Source: Strobilurus pachycystidiatus
Lineage: Eukaryota; Basidiomycota; Agaricomycetes; Agaricales; Physalacriaceae
Direction: 5' to 3'
Length of the DNA stretch: 64,000 bases
NCBI GenBank assembly: GCA_019915135.1
Contig: JAHLMK010000010.1
Span: forward strand, 434,001 to 498,000
In this document: piece by piece, positions 48,687 through 60,700 of the stretch
Layout of the letters: each line of letters opens with the position of its first letter
How positions within the stretch are numbered: the first letter of the stretch is position 1
Notes under the pieces: generated by a model
What the model was told of the DNA's origin: nothing
The model's input: the letters and a program-made list of their open reading frames with translations, nothing else
Databases searched by the model: none
Program-made: the position numbers and the translations under genes

Positions 48687-48966
48687 CTCAAATATCATAC
48701 GCGGGGGTAGGATGACAACCCCCTATGGTCGTGACTACACCTTTCGGCTACATATGCCTTCGTTTCAATATGAGATCAAGCTCGGAGATGTTGAAAGTAG
48801 CCATGAAATGTATGTGTTACTAATAATTCTACCGTGTAGTCTATTCTGAGTGTCTAGTAGTCCGGAATATGGGATAGTAATACGATCATCGAAACTGTTC
48901 ACGCGTCGAAAAGCTCGGGGTGCCTACAATGTTGGATGAGAAAAGGAATTGCGGACGAAATAAGTC

Positions 48967-50736
48967 TCACTCCTGCTGTGCGTGCCACTGCAACGCCTTG
49001 TCCGAAAAAAGTTCCCGGGAGCGAACACAGTGCGGACATAGTTGCCGACCCGTAGCGGCATGGATAAGGCGGTGGCCCGTCGAGGTGCTATCGTTCCAGT
49101 TCATCCGCAAGTGACTGAATAGTGTATATTAGTTTCCAATCCGGACGGATGAGCAAATAAATCGTACCAATTAGCGAGATGGTTCAAGAGGTCAGCCAAG
49201 ACTTTGATTGGCTTTTTGGAGCTCCTCGGGCAGCCAGATACCCAACAGAACGTCGGAAATTTGACGTCCACAATCGGTCGTAGTGGACCAATCACTGGCT
49301 GAGACTGGATAGGCTTCACCAACTGAGCTAGCTTCTTTCCCCGCTCCGCCTGAACTTGGAGAACCTGTTCGGCCTGGGCACGCTTGCGGCCTTCGATGAC
49401 CTCTTCACTCTCGCCCATCTCGTCTTGGTGCTTGTGCAAAAGAATGTTGAGGTCTAACAAGCGAGTGTGTTAGCGCAATACTAGTTGTTGCATCTGTAAA
49501 CACTAAACTGACAGATCTCTGGTACGAGCGCCAGATCCCGCGAGAAAGCTGATAGGGTGCGAAAGATGATTCCGCCTTTCTTGGGGAATGTCAAAAGCAT
49601 CTGTCGCTTCGAGCAGAGGGCAGTCAACCTTATATTACACCAAGGATGTTGATAATACGGTACTGGATGAACAATGAAGCACATACCGAGCATCGTTCTT
49701 CTTGGTGACGTCGTTCTTCAGAAGGTGATATTGCCGCATCGCCCTATCAACCTGGCCCGTCTGAAGCAGAGTGAGAACCAGAACACAATCACACGCAATA
49801 CTGACCATACGCGTGAGAGCATCATAGGCGTCTCGAAACGCGCAGAAAAGCTCCTGCAGAACAAGATGAGGCAAATGGTGAAAACGACGGTGATTGGGTC
49901 CGGTAACCTACGGGATGTCCTTGGGCGATTTCTAGCGTCTCAAGATCAGCCTTTCTCACCCAGAAATCGTGTTTCGTGGCGTCGAGAGCCGGGAGGCATG
50001 ACATTGACCGTCTAAAGGACTCTGTTCTGGTCAAAAGTTCTTCATCCAGCGCAGATGTCAGTACTCTGGCCCTAATAAGGAAGTCAGTTGGCTTGGGGTC
50101 TACATGTATGAACGCGCGCACGAACCAATTGCTGGAGAAGGTTGAGCAATTCTACAACAAGAATGAGGCGATTGAAGGGAGAGAGAGACTCGGACTCGAT
50201 ACAAACGCACCGAGCAGGCATGCAATCGAACAGCAAAGGATAGGATGCGGATGGCCGGTCGCTTGGTGCAGATCTGAACCAAATGTGATCAGCTTCAATA
50301 GGAAAGCTTATTTGGCGAGCTTACGGAGCACAGCGAATCTTCGAAGAGGAACAGGGCAACGTCACGCTCTGACCAGATGGCTCTGGCGACACAGAGCCTG
50401 TCGTTGCGGAGGCCACGTAGAATGGTGGGGTCGGGAAGACCGCCAGAGACTGGGAACTGGGCAAACGACGTCCGCCATATCTGCCTGTCAGCCTGCAAAA
50501 GGGTGGACAAGCCGCGCGACGTCTCTGCGAGCGTGACCAGGTCCATTGGCGAACAGAAGGAGAGTGTCTACAAAGGGCGAGATGAGAAAGGCGACCGACG
50601 ATCGAAAAAGGCGGGTTCTAACCTCCCTGACGATGTCTTTGCTACCAAAGACGCGTTCAGTAGCTGACAAGCCACGGACCAACAAGCTTGTCGGTGAAGA
50701 TGAAGAAGAAGGCGAGGTATTGAGGACTCCGGACAT
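48967..50736 (-). CDS. F-box protein 3 with C-terminal CxxC motif
   Basis: ATG 50734-50736 (MSGVLNTSPSSSSSPTSLLV). A phase-0 intron after SKDIVRE leads to TLSFCSPMDLVTLAETSRGL, which completes an F-box, followed by ADRQIWRTSFAQFPVSGGLP. Middle exons encode LFCAFRDAYDALTRMVSIAC, AMRQYHLLKNDVTKKNDA and LTALCSKRQMLLTFPKKGG. Then comes a charged helical exon, EESEEVI-like with RKRAQAEQVLQVQAERGKKL, a probable coiled coil. The end includes FCWVSGCPRSSKK and, after a last intron, TGRQLCPHCVRSRELFSDKA with a downstream His, suggesting a zinc site. TGA at 48967-48969. Likely an SCF adaptor. It is distant from F-box 1 and 2. Introns between 49500 and 50290 are approximate. Confidence 0.72.
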
Positions 50737-51223
50737 GATGATGAGGTAGGTAATGGGAAATGGTTGGTACTGGTAGTAGTTGAGGATGGTGGTAGGGACG
50801 CAAAGTGTTGAACGGTTGGTCAGAATCACCCCGCCGATCACAGGATGCTTCTCGAGGCTTACTGTAATGTGGCGCTGCCAGACCAATCTCTGCGTCATTG
50901 ATCGTGCTTGCTATGCGGAAGCCCAGGGACCCAAAAACAGTCGAGAAAGGTAATGAACTTCATTGAGACCGACTGAGAGTCCAGTAAATCATAATGATTC
51001 GTGAAGGCAGGAGGGACGATCGTTACATTTGCTACATGGTGGTCGGAATGAAAGGGGTTTGGCAGGCCTGTGCATACGAAATTCTGAAATTTGGCAGAAA
51101 AAATCTATTCTTCTCATAGGTACCTACAGCGACAACGCCCAACTATATCGATGACACTGCTAAGTACTACATATGACAGAGCAAATCACAAATCAAATAC
51201 ATACGAGTACATGTAACCGGACA
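50737..51223. other. Spacer, promoter of F-box protein 3
   Basis: No gene seen. It ends at the inverted copy of repeat R. Confidence 0.4.
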
Positions 51224-51994
51224 ATTTACTGCAACCCCAGAGCCGCCAAGAGGCAAATCCAGATAGTGCACAGCAAAAAAGGCGGGAACCATTCCCTCAA
51301 CAAGAGACACGGGTGGAGGTACTCCTAGAACCAAGCCATCGCTGCGGACAGATATACCCGCGCCGGAGTAGAAGCTGACACACTCGTGAACATACGAGGC
51401 AGTTTTTTAGGACAAGTCCCACGGCTGGCGGAGATGCTTTTCCGAGTCTCGAAGAAGAAAAGAAAAAGGGTTTGAAGAAGAATAGGGTCTATCCCGAGCA
51501 CTGCACACCGCGACAACGGAGCGTCGTCTGGCCAACCCAGAACGAGGCAGGTATGTTCGACCTGGTCCTCGTCGTGTCCAGTGCCCATCGTCGTGCTTGA
51601 GGTCGTCAGGGACGAGAGAGAAAAGAAAATGTGAAAAGGAAACCATGAATGTGGCGGTGGGAGGGAGAGGAAGATGCTGGTCAATCGTCGGAAAGGAGCC
51701 ATTATATAGTCAAGCAGTGTTTGCGTATGTTGGGAGTGTCTCTGAGATCGTCCGTACAGTTCGGTCAGGCTGATCGTTGCGGCAGAATGATTTGGAGAGG
51801 CTGTCAAGTAGGCGCTCAATATTCAATGTGGCGTCCAATTTTGCAGAGGGAGAAGGCATATAATATACGGTGTATGGCAAGTAGTCCTATTTCGTCAGAA
51901 ACATGGCACGAAGAGCAGCGCCGCGACGTTGAAGACGAATACACAATTTTGACGTCGGTGTAGGAAATCAAGCAGGATGCACTTACCCGAGTCC
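51224..51994 (-). repeat. Repeat R, copy 3 (inverted)
   Basis: Reverse-oriented copy of about 770 bp, very close to copy 2 over its outer 350 bp (CTCAACAAGAGACACGGGTGG, with hairpin GGGAA-CCA-TTCCC near 51286) and carrying the TATA motif (AGCCATTATATAGTC near 51698). It ends at ACTTACCCGAGTCC, the same boundary as copies 1 and 2, so that end is a true element edge. Confidence 0.75.
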
Positions 51995-52534
51995 TCAATT
52001 GTCTTTGAGTCTTACCACGACCTGCTCGGCGCTCGCCCATGCCGCCAACTGGGTGCACGCTGTCCCCACAAGCACCCGACGAAAGCTACGGATGACATGG
52101 TCGCCGAACGAGTCATCGCGCCTGCTGCATCACCGCCACAAACTGCAGAGCTGCCTCGAATTCCGGATATCGATCGGTTGGACGATATCCGGCATATATG
52201 GCCCAGGGCCCAGGCGGGAAGTTCGATAGGACGGGATAGCTATATTGTACATGCATTGGAGCCATGAAACGGTGCGTATCATTCCTTTATGGCGTCCCTA
52301 ACCTTTACTCAAACATATTAGTGTCTCTGTAGGGTCCAGGTTCATCTCCTCCATGCTCTCGTTGTACACGGTGCTGACCCGCAATCTTTCGACAGTGCGA
52401 TAAACTTAATAAGTCGGAACCGTCCGCTTCCTACGATGTTCACGGGCGCGTCGGGCCCGTCATATCTGCCACACTCCTGTCTAATGGCCCTCCTCGAATG
52501 CGATCGTAGCTTGGCCCTTTTTTGACAAGCAACC
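51995..52534. other. Spacer between R copies 3 and 4
   Basis: Short open frames only. GGATATCGATCGGTTGGACGATATCC at about 52164-52189 is an imperfect inverted repeat. Nothing else was seen. Confidence 0.35.
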
Positions 52535-53264
52535 CCTCGTCCTCTACGCCGCCGTGCTACTCTATATCTCGATGAGTCAATGCTTCTCTCATTGACTGGC
52601 CATCCTATCGTTGACTGGTCTGCAAATCGGACGCGACATTTAACGCGAATGCGACGCGTGCTAATAACATACATGGTCGATGACAGCGTCTCCGGCAGAT
52701 TCCAAACCTCCGCCTCGGTCGGCCTGGCTGAACCCACGGTCTCAAACCTTCTCAAACACTTTCAACATACACAAACCCCTGCTTGGCGCATATATATACT
52801 GGCTCTTTTCCGTCGATCATTTCCATCTTCCTTTCCCTCCCACCACCACTTCCATGACCTCTTCTCGCTTCTCTTTGCCTCGTCCCCGACGACCTCAAGC
52901 ACGCCGAGGACCAGGTCGTACATACCTGCCTCGTTCTGTTTCGGCCAGACGACTCTCGACAGTCGCGGTGCTGCAGTGCTCGGGATAGACCCTTTTCTTT
53001 TCTTCTTGCAACCCTTTTTACCTTTTTTTCGAGACTCGGAGGAGGGAATGCCGCCGACCGTGGGATTTGTCCCGGTCAACACACTGCCTCGTATGTGCAC
53101 GGGAGTGATATACTTCTGGTCGGGCGTGGGCAGAAGGAATCCAGCAGCGACGGTCGGTCAAAGGGGTACCTCCGCCTGGGGCTCTTGTTGAGGGAATGGT
53201 TCCCGCTATTTTTTGCTGTGTACTATCTGGCGCCGTCTGTTGACGACGCTGGGGTTGCAGTAGA
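52535..53264 (+). repeat. Repeat R, copy 4
   Basis: About 730 bp, more diverged than copies 1-3. TATA motif GCATATATATACTGGCTC near 52786, GCTGCAGTGCTCGGGATAGACCC near 52970, hairpin GGGAA-TGG-TTCCC near 53193, and end GGGGTTGCAGTAGA at 53264. One extra base beside the T run shifts the frame kept in other copies. The GGACTCGGGTAAGT edge is not found, so the left limit is approximate. Confidence 0.65.
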
Positions 53265-54025
53265 ATTCTAGACTTCGTGTCATGCGTACTATTATCACTT
53301 CACACAGGCCTTTTTTTCTACCTTACTTGACATGTTGTACGCGATTAGCATAGTATCCGCGAATCTCGCCAAACGTCAAATTCGAATGCATCTAGTTCTT
53401 GAATTACTACGCCGCATACAGTACATCGCGTGGACATCGTGCATCGAAACGTCACATCCTTTTGAGGTCTTCCCAGTTTCATTCCGACATGAACGAAAGT
53501 GTTCGATAGGTACGCGAGATCCCGACCGCCCGCTCATCATCAATATATGATCTCCACAGGATAACTTTCTCATTCAGCAGACGAATGCTCGCCGACTACG
53601 GTTCAGCCGGCACTGACATTTTGGGCGCACAATGCTGCGCTCGGTTGAGACAGGCCCAGTGGATTCGCGAGGATTAGCGGCGGATCCGCGGGGAATGTGG
53701 GGAGGTTTCAGATCTGTCAAGACATGCACAAAATGCAAGGAAGGCACAGTGGATTGGCGAAGTATCCGCAACGCATTCACCCGAATGCCAAACATTTTGT
53801 AATCCGACTCGTAACAAGCACACCAACAAATATCTACATATATATGTAGTCCGTGTGTATGTACTCGAACAAATCGAAATGTAAAAGAAAAGAAAGAAGA
53901 AAGTCTCCCATTTATGCAGGTATAGTATTAGATAAAATGCTCACTAACATAAACCTCGCAAGTGTCCTGTATCCCCCACTTGCAACGTGAAGAACGTCAA
54001 GTCATAACGCGTGGCACATTGGCGT
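53265..54025. other. 3' flank of glycoprotein gene, no gene
   Basis: AT-rich stretches (TATATATGTAG near 53838) and short frames only. The part next to 54026 is the downstream region of the minus-strand glycoprotein gene. Confidence 0.4.
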
Positions 54026-55313
54026 TTAGAGGAGGATCGCAACGGCAGCGAGCGCGCCGACGGCCATGGTGGTGGAGAGGCCGAAGAAGGGGATATGGAA
54101 GGCGGTGGCAGCGCCGTTTGAGGATCCGGAGCTCGTGGAGGCGGCGGAGGAGCCGGTGGCAGAGCCGGAGCCTGAGGGCTTGCCAGTGCCAGAGGTCTTG
54201 CCAGTGGTGGTGGCCGAGGCACCGGAACCAGAGGCAGAGCCAGTTGCGCTACCGAAGAGCTCCTCTGATGAGTAGGTCGTGCAGCTGGACGAGGCGGGAG
54301 TGCGGGGAACGTAGGGAGGGGTCTCGGTGAGGGGGTCGGGCATGGACCAGGTGATAGTCTGGCCGTTGCTGGTGTAGGTGCCGACGGGGTCTTGGACATC
54401 ACCCTGGCACGACTCGAAGACGCCGTCCTGAGCGGCGTTGGGCATGTTGTACCCGCAGCCGAGAAGATCGTAGACGTTCTGGCAGTAGTCGGGATCGGTG
54501 ATGGAGTTGAAGCAGGCCTTGAAGCAGAATTGGTTGCCACCAACGAAACTACAAGGGAGAGGCCAATTTTAGTAGGTGCGGGGAAAGCAGACCGGATGAT
54601 ACGTACGTGTTCCAGTTCATGACCTGAGTGAGCTGGTTGCCGTTGCCCTGAGCGTCGAGGGTGCCGTTGGAGTAGACAACACCACCGAGCGGGTTACCCT
54701 GCAGATCGGCACCGTGCGGGTCGAGCTCCCCACCAGTGTCGTCTGCGGCGAGACCGATACCACTGTTCTTGATGAAACCGACGGCTTGAATGTAGCCGGG
54801 GGTTTGCATCCACTGGATGCCAGTGATGGAGCCCTCGGGAATGAGGCGAGCACCGTGCGTGGCTGACGTGCACCAAGCGACGACCTTGGCTTCAATGTCG
54901 CCGATTGAGCCATTCGCATCGGGAGAGCCCCACAAGCAGAAGTCGGACTGTGAGGGAAAGGGGGTGTCAGAGGGTGTTATTACGGTGGTATCAAGCTGAG
55001 AACTTACAATGCTGTTGAAAACCAGGGTCTGGCAGTTTGAATCCTGTCCTTCGGTGGTGGAGTTGCACTGATTGAACCCGAACTGGGGTCCACGGAGGAC
55101 TTGGAACGGGTAGACTTGGTAGGGCAGGTCGGTGTAGGCATAAGTAAGCGTGGACAGGATGGGCGTGCCGGAACCGCCTGCGACATCGCCGCGGGCGTCT
55201 AGAGTGGCAGTCGGTGACGGGGCAGAGGTGATGGTGGACAGGTCTGCGGAAACGAGAACAAGAGAAGCGAACGAGTGGACGGCTGCAGCGAGCACGGTGG
55301 ATTTGGCGAGCAT
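54026..55313 (-). CDS. Macrofage activating glycoprotein-like, GPI-anchored secreted protein
   Basis: ATG 55311-55313 (MLAKSTVLAAAVHSFASLVL, signal peptide), stop 54026-54028, three exons, about 390 residues. Mature part: STPILSTLTYAYTDLPYQVY-type start, FGFNQCNSTTEGQDSNCQTL, intron, SDFCLWGSPDANGSIGDIEA, ITGIQWMQTPGYIQAVGFI, DDTGGELDPHGADLQGNPLG, intron, FVGGNQFCFKACFNSITDPD, YCQNVYDLLGCGYNMPNAAQ and YVPRTPASSSCTTYSS. The conserved Cys residues probably form disulfides. The last 80 residues are Ser/Gly/Thr-rich and end in a hydrophobic segment (STTMAVGALAAVAILL) typical of a GPI-anchor signal. The family is annotated in many agaricomycetes under this name and its molecular role is unproven. 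I infer a cell-wall or surface protein. Fragments of it lie at 41490 and 47080. Confidence 0.88.
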
Positions 55314-55391
55314 GGCGGGAAAAAGGCGGGTGGGAGAAAGACAAGTGTTGATGGGAGTAAGAAGGTAAGGTGCGGAGGGAAATTTGTAGGA

Positions 55392-55401
55392 CCTTTATAT
55401 A
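55392..55401 (-). promoter_or_regulatory. TATA box of the glycoprotein gene
   Basis: TATATAAAGG on the minus strand, about 80 bp upstream of the ATG at 55313, with a C/T-rich leader between them. Spacing is typical for a strongly expressed fungal gene. Confidence 0.65.
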
Positions 55402-57784
55402 GACAGTCTATAAATAGCACCGCCCTGAACCACCAGGCATGTTGCCGGGGTCGCTGAAACAATTCGTCGACGGCGCGCGCACTTCTCACCAACGCTTTCA
55501 GGCCGCCATATTTGCTGTCGGGCGTCGGGATACCGTCGGGTCTAGAACGGCGAGAAAGGACCCACTCTTTCAATGCTTTGCTTTGGCCACCATCACAGCC
55601 GGGACGGCCATCAATAATATTAATTGCCTTTGATGAAGTATGCTGCTTGTTGGCAGTACCCATGGTGACAACTTCCGACGCTTCGACACCACGACTCGAG
55701 CTTCCGATTTGCCCTCGGGCGACTCACGGTTCAACTACTTACACCTAGAGGCAACCGGGTATAGCTGCTACGGCTCAAACAGCAGTACGGGCAGTACGGG
55801 CAAGACCACGGGGAGGTCTTCCCGCGCGCGCGTCTCCGCAATGTCTTTCCAAACTGTATCGTCGCGTCGCGTCTCTTCCCCGTTCGCAGTAGTACTGGGT
55901 CAACACGCATTTTCTGATCTGACGCCTCACGCTACACCCTCGTCTTTGCCCTTCTCCCACCCCAGGATAACACTCCAAGCTCATATCTGCCAGATTGATC
56001 TATTCTACATATGGATGACCATCATCTACTCGCTCTGACACCTCGATAACTTGAGGAGCGCTCGCTGCCTCTTGTCTGTCAAAGTCTTTGATCCTTCCAT
56101 TCGCTGTTGACCAACATCACAGAGTGATTTGTTATCAGCAATGCAATCTCAGCCTCACTGACGCCGGTCTTAAATATCCGCCCAACGACTCGGATGTAGT
56201 GAAACCCGATTACATGTGCCTTCGTGAAATGGACCTTACAGGCCTTTCTCTTCATGATCAGGTAGTACGCCATGTCTCCCAGTGGGCATCCGAGTCGGAC
56301 GAGACCCGGTCGAGCGCTAGCGCTCAGAAGAGTTGATTCGGTTTGACATAGGTGGCCCGTTTTTACCGTGACTCTATTCCAGCCCCCGCAGGTTCGTCGC
56401 CGAGAAGTATGCTCATTGCCGAGCCCAGGCTGGAGTAGCGAATATGAGGATCAACACGTCTCTCGAGACACGTCCGGTGGACCGTCCTCACTGACATGCT
56501 CAGTCGGTATGCACAGCAGGACATGGAGCAGCCGTCCCTGACTGATTAGTCGTGTGTGGCAGCTCACCACCCAGCCCCAGGCTGGCAATAGCCTGAGGGA
56601 GCTGAGACCTTCGTGAGTCTTACAAGCTCGCTCGTAGAGTCTTACTGTAGTCGCTGATTATACGTATAGATAGAAGTACACTTCCAACAAGTCATCTTAA
56701 GTTGAGCTTGTAGATCAAGTCATCAACTCGCATATCACCTCTGCCCGTCAAATGTGTGGCGCAATTTATCCACTGATTGATGCAGGACTCTGGAGCCGAC
56801 GTTGGTCGGACAGTCCGCGCGGGAACGGACTCGGACGGTCAGCACCTTACGACAAGAGAATTCCTCTGCTATCGAGCATTCGTAAGGTGTTTCTGACTGA
56901 ACCTCTAGCGGACGGTAAAAAACTGAACCCTCCCAGTAATGGTCACGCCCCATACTGGATAGACGGATCGCTATACGGAATGATATACTACTCTGTGGCA
57001 TGCCGCGACGTTTCTTGGTAAGGTAAGTCCTTCTGGCCGCCATCCTTATAGCTGCCGTGTTTTTTCTGAGGGTGCCTCCATATCCGGTTCACGAATACTA
57101 AAACCTGAGACATGACTCGGAGCGAGACTGCTTCGACGCACACCGTGGAGATTGAGTACCAGCGAGAAACAGCTGATCGAGTCTGCCTGGGGGAGACTAA
57201 GATGTTTCTATGTTTGGTCATCGCGCCCGGATCGCGCCAGGGATCCCTCTTGAGTCTTGCCGTCATCGGCAGCCTCAGTCTCAACTCTAGGAGTGGAGGC
57301 AGCACGATGGCGCAGCGCGTATGGACAATGGCTTGGCTCGTGGTTGGTGCCGTCTACGGGATGGCGTTTGGGCTTAACATGACGGATGATATAAGTTATA
57401 ACGATGAATCCGCAGTGACTGCTCCGTGTACCCGAGTGGTTTTGCGATGCATTTGAGCTGTACCTGAGAGTATTAGGGCTCTCAGCTCCTGCCATTGGAG
57501 GGCTTGTAGTCGTAGGGCAGATGCTCATGAACAAACGTCCCTTGTGCCATTATTGTTCTGGAGTGATGGCGTGTCGAATTACAATTGAACTGTATCCTTG
57601 CATCCTTGCTGCATCCTGCCGTGTATTGATCATGATGGTCCGTGCCGAATGATTGGCAGGCATACATCACCGTATGCTACGTCCGGGGTAAGGTTCCTTA
57701 TCGACTTATTGTTCTCAATCGATAAAATGCGTATCTCATGTCTGGAGTCCGGATATCACCCACGTCGCTCTCTTCAAGCCTGCT
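55402..57784. other. Long spacer before the TPR-CHAT gene
   Basis: Frames at 55640-56038, 56752-57021 and 57112-57456 (plus) have no recognisable domain. A direct repeat shared with 62735-62965 lies at about 56080-56370. The rest shows no RNA gene or known element. A small unknown gene near 57112-57456 (QRVWTMAWLVVGAVYGMAFG is hydrophobic) cannot be excluded. Confidence 0.35.
56080..56370 (+). repeat. Direct repeat flanking the CHAT interval, left
   Basis: Matches 62735-62965 through the blocks CTCAGTGACGCCGGTCTT-AATATCC (with a small indel), GTGAA-CC-GA, CTTCGTGAA, AGGCCTTTC-CTTCATG, AGTACGCCATGTCTC and AGGTGGCCC. The left copy is about 50 bp longer. No coding family recognised. Confidence 0.6.
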
Positions 57785-60700
57785 ATGATGTCCGACCATC
57801 GATTGACCCCTCCCGACAAGTTCCAGGAGCTTAATGTGCTCAAAGCCGCACTCAGGGCAGTCGAATTGATTACGGACAACAAGAACAAGGCGCAAGCATT
57901 GTTTATCATTGGCGGTTGCTTCGGAAAGCGCTTCGATTCATCCAAAAAGTGCGACAATTTGCTCTTTTCTCTCAAGGCATACATGGATGGCCTTTTTTTG
58001 CTGTCTCGGGACGACTCTGATCACACTCGCGATCACCTATTCCTAACCGAGATCGGCGTTACTCTGGAGAAGTACCTCGAAAACCAGCATACTTCGAAAC
58101 ACGTCGTGGAAAATATCGTCCGCATGATACATGGCGACTCTCGCATCGATGCCGGGATACGCAATGCCTTGCTGACCGAGGTTGGCTTACACGCTATACG
58201 GCAGTTTGAGCAGGTCGGTGCCCTCCAGCTCATTGAGGGAGCTATCATCTTCAACAGGCTTGCTATCTTTATGCATCCCTGGAGTTTTGACGCCAGAACG
58301 AACCTTGGTGTCGCCCTTCTTCTTCGCTTTGAGCGATTGGGGCAGCCTGAGGACGTCCATCAAGCTGTTGCCGTGCAGGAGCATGCATCCAGTCTGATCC
58401 ACGAAAGCGATTCCAGAAAGCCAGATGTCCTGCATAACCTGGGAAATGCCCTCCAGGCTCGCTTTACCCTTACAGGCAATCTCAAGGACTTGGACGCTGC
58501 TCTAAACCATCACAATTGCAGTCTGTATCTTTCCAAGGATGATGCATTGCCAGCGCAAACGGCCTTGTACTACAACGCCCTGGGGATAGATTACCATAAA
58601 CGCTTTTACCATCTCAGAGACCCAGCAGACGCCGCATCTGCTGTCGAGGCGAAGAGGAAGGCAGTAACGCTTGTTCCAACGGATCACCCAAATCGAGCAA
58701 TGTTCCTTAGCGGATACGGCACGGCCCTCATTGTTAGCTTCACCCAGTTTCGCTTAGAGAATGATTTGCGTGGAAGCGTGGAGGCGCTGAGGTTGGCAGT
58801 CGAGCTGACCCCGCTGGATCATCCTGCCAGGACGGGGCGCCTCCAGAATTTGGCTACGGTGCTACAAGTCAAATACCTCGATTCAGGGAGCCCGGACGAC
58901 TTCCTGGAAGCAGTGACCACTGCAGAACAGGTCATCTCGCGTTTCCCGAATGATGACGTGCAGCACAAGGCAAAATCAATATGGGGTTTTGGGCTCTCTC
59001 ACTTAAACTTGAAGGACTGGTCCTCGTCTTCAGATACGAATTTCGAGAAGGCCGTCTCTTCGCTGAAGAGAGCCGCAGATATGCTTCCAATTGGCCTTGA
59101 TACGTCCAACTTCAATCTGGCGTTGGGTTCAGCTCTTCTGAAACGATACCAGGAGAGAGGAGATATGGGCAACCTGGACGACGCCATTGCCTCTTTCAAG
59201 ATCGGTGCTCAATTTGTCTCCACTCCCATCACAGCGCAATTCGAATGTGCGAGACGCTTTGCTCAACTATGTGCTGAGCATCGTGAACCCCAAACCGGAA
59301 TTACAGCATACGCCCATGTATTCGAACTTATTCCTCGAATCATCTGGATGGGACGCAATCTTGCACGTCGCTTCCAAGATATCAAGTTGGTCCGGCTGGC
59401 CACAAGCGGGGCAGTAGCGCATGCGGTCTTTGCGGGCGAGATCGGACTTGCGTTGGAATGGGCAGAGCAGGGACGCTGTGTTGTTTGGAACCAAATCTTA
59501 CAGCTTCGCCAGCCATCCGATGTTCTTGAAGAGACCGCACCTGCTCTAGCCGAGGAGCTGAGATCCGTGGCCGACGAATTGCGTATGATGGGAATGGAGG
59601 CTTCCCAATTCTCTCTTGGTGGCGGCCCAGCTGAAAATTTAATCACGCGATACGCAGGAATGGCGGCCGGCTTCTCACACTTATCATGGTCCAGGAAAGA
59701 ACTGTCTGACGATGGTCCCCAGAAGGTATTTATGGTGCCGGACTTGGATGCTCATCGGAAAGTCGGTGTGCTGGCTGTGTCACGGTTTGACATACAAAAA
59801 CAGCAACAACGGAGATTTACAGAGAAGTATGAGCGCCTGCTCAAAAAAGCACAGGCCCTGCCTGGTTATGATCACTTCTTGCGCCCCAAACGCTTTGCCG
59901 AGCTTCGCAGGGTTGCCCGGAATGGTCCTGTCGTACTGCTCAACATCGACAAGGGACGATGCGGCGCACTGGCAATTGTAGATTCCATCGAGGATGCGAT
60001 CCACATCCCACTTCCCACGTTCACCGAAGCTATCGCTGCCGATATGCTCTCTACCTTCTTGGGTGACTTGGATAAGACTGGTATGCGCACAGGTTTCCGT
60101 GGGTTCTCGAGGCCGACGGTGGTGAAGGAATTGCGGGCTATTCTGGCGAGTCTCTGGAGACATGTCGTGAATCCCGTTCTGACCTCGCTGAAAGACCATG
60201 TGAGTACAAGTATCGTCATATGTATGGCGAATAGCTGACTTTCCATCGCAGATTCGGAAGGAGAATGGGCAACAACTTCCTCGTCTCACTTGGTGTACGA
60301 GTGGCGCATTGACCTTCCTACCTCTTCATGCCGCTGGCCTCTACAATATCAAAGGCGCGTCACCGGACGACAAGGTTTACAAGCATGTGGTGTCCTCCTA
60401 CACGCCGAGCATTGCTGCCCTCCTTGCCTCGCAGAAGCGCGCATCCGCTCCTTGCAGCGCACCTAAGCTCCTTGCAGTATCTCAGCCGACGACCCCGGGC
60501 GAAACAGATCTTCCTCAGACGGTGAATGAGGTCAAGATCGTGCAGAAGCATATTCCAAACCTAACGTGGCTTAACGAAACTGCTGGCACGCGCGAAGCTG
60601 TTTTGCAAGGAATCCGCGAGCACAACTGGGTACACCTGGCGTGCCACGGCGTGCAACACATGGAGACACCGTTGATGAGCGCATTCGTACTGCAGGATGG

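Noticed and set aside
51325..51819. 164-codon minus-strand frame in repeat R copy 3
   Set aside because: It begins at the TATA motif, and its reading is broken by indels in the other R copies, so I treat it as repeat sequence.
53944..54543. 199-codon Pro/Ala/Ser-rich minus frame overlapping the glycoprotein gene
   Set aside because: It is an alternative frame of the Ser/Gly-rich tail. The correct frame keeps the conserved cysteines and the GPI signal.
58182..60289. Minus-strand frames inside the TPR-CHAT gene (up to 169 codons)
   Set aside because: They are shadows of the strongly supported plus-strand gene.
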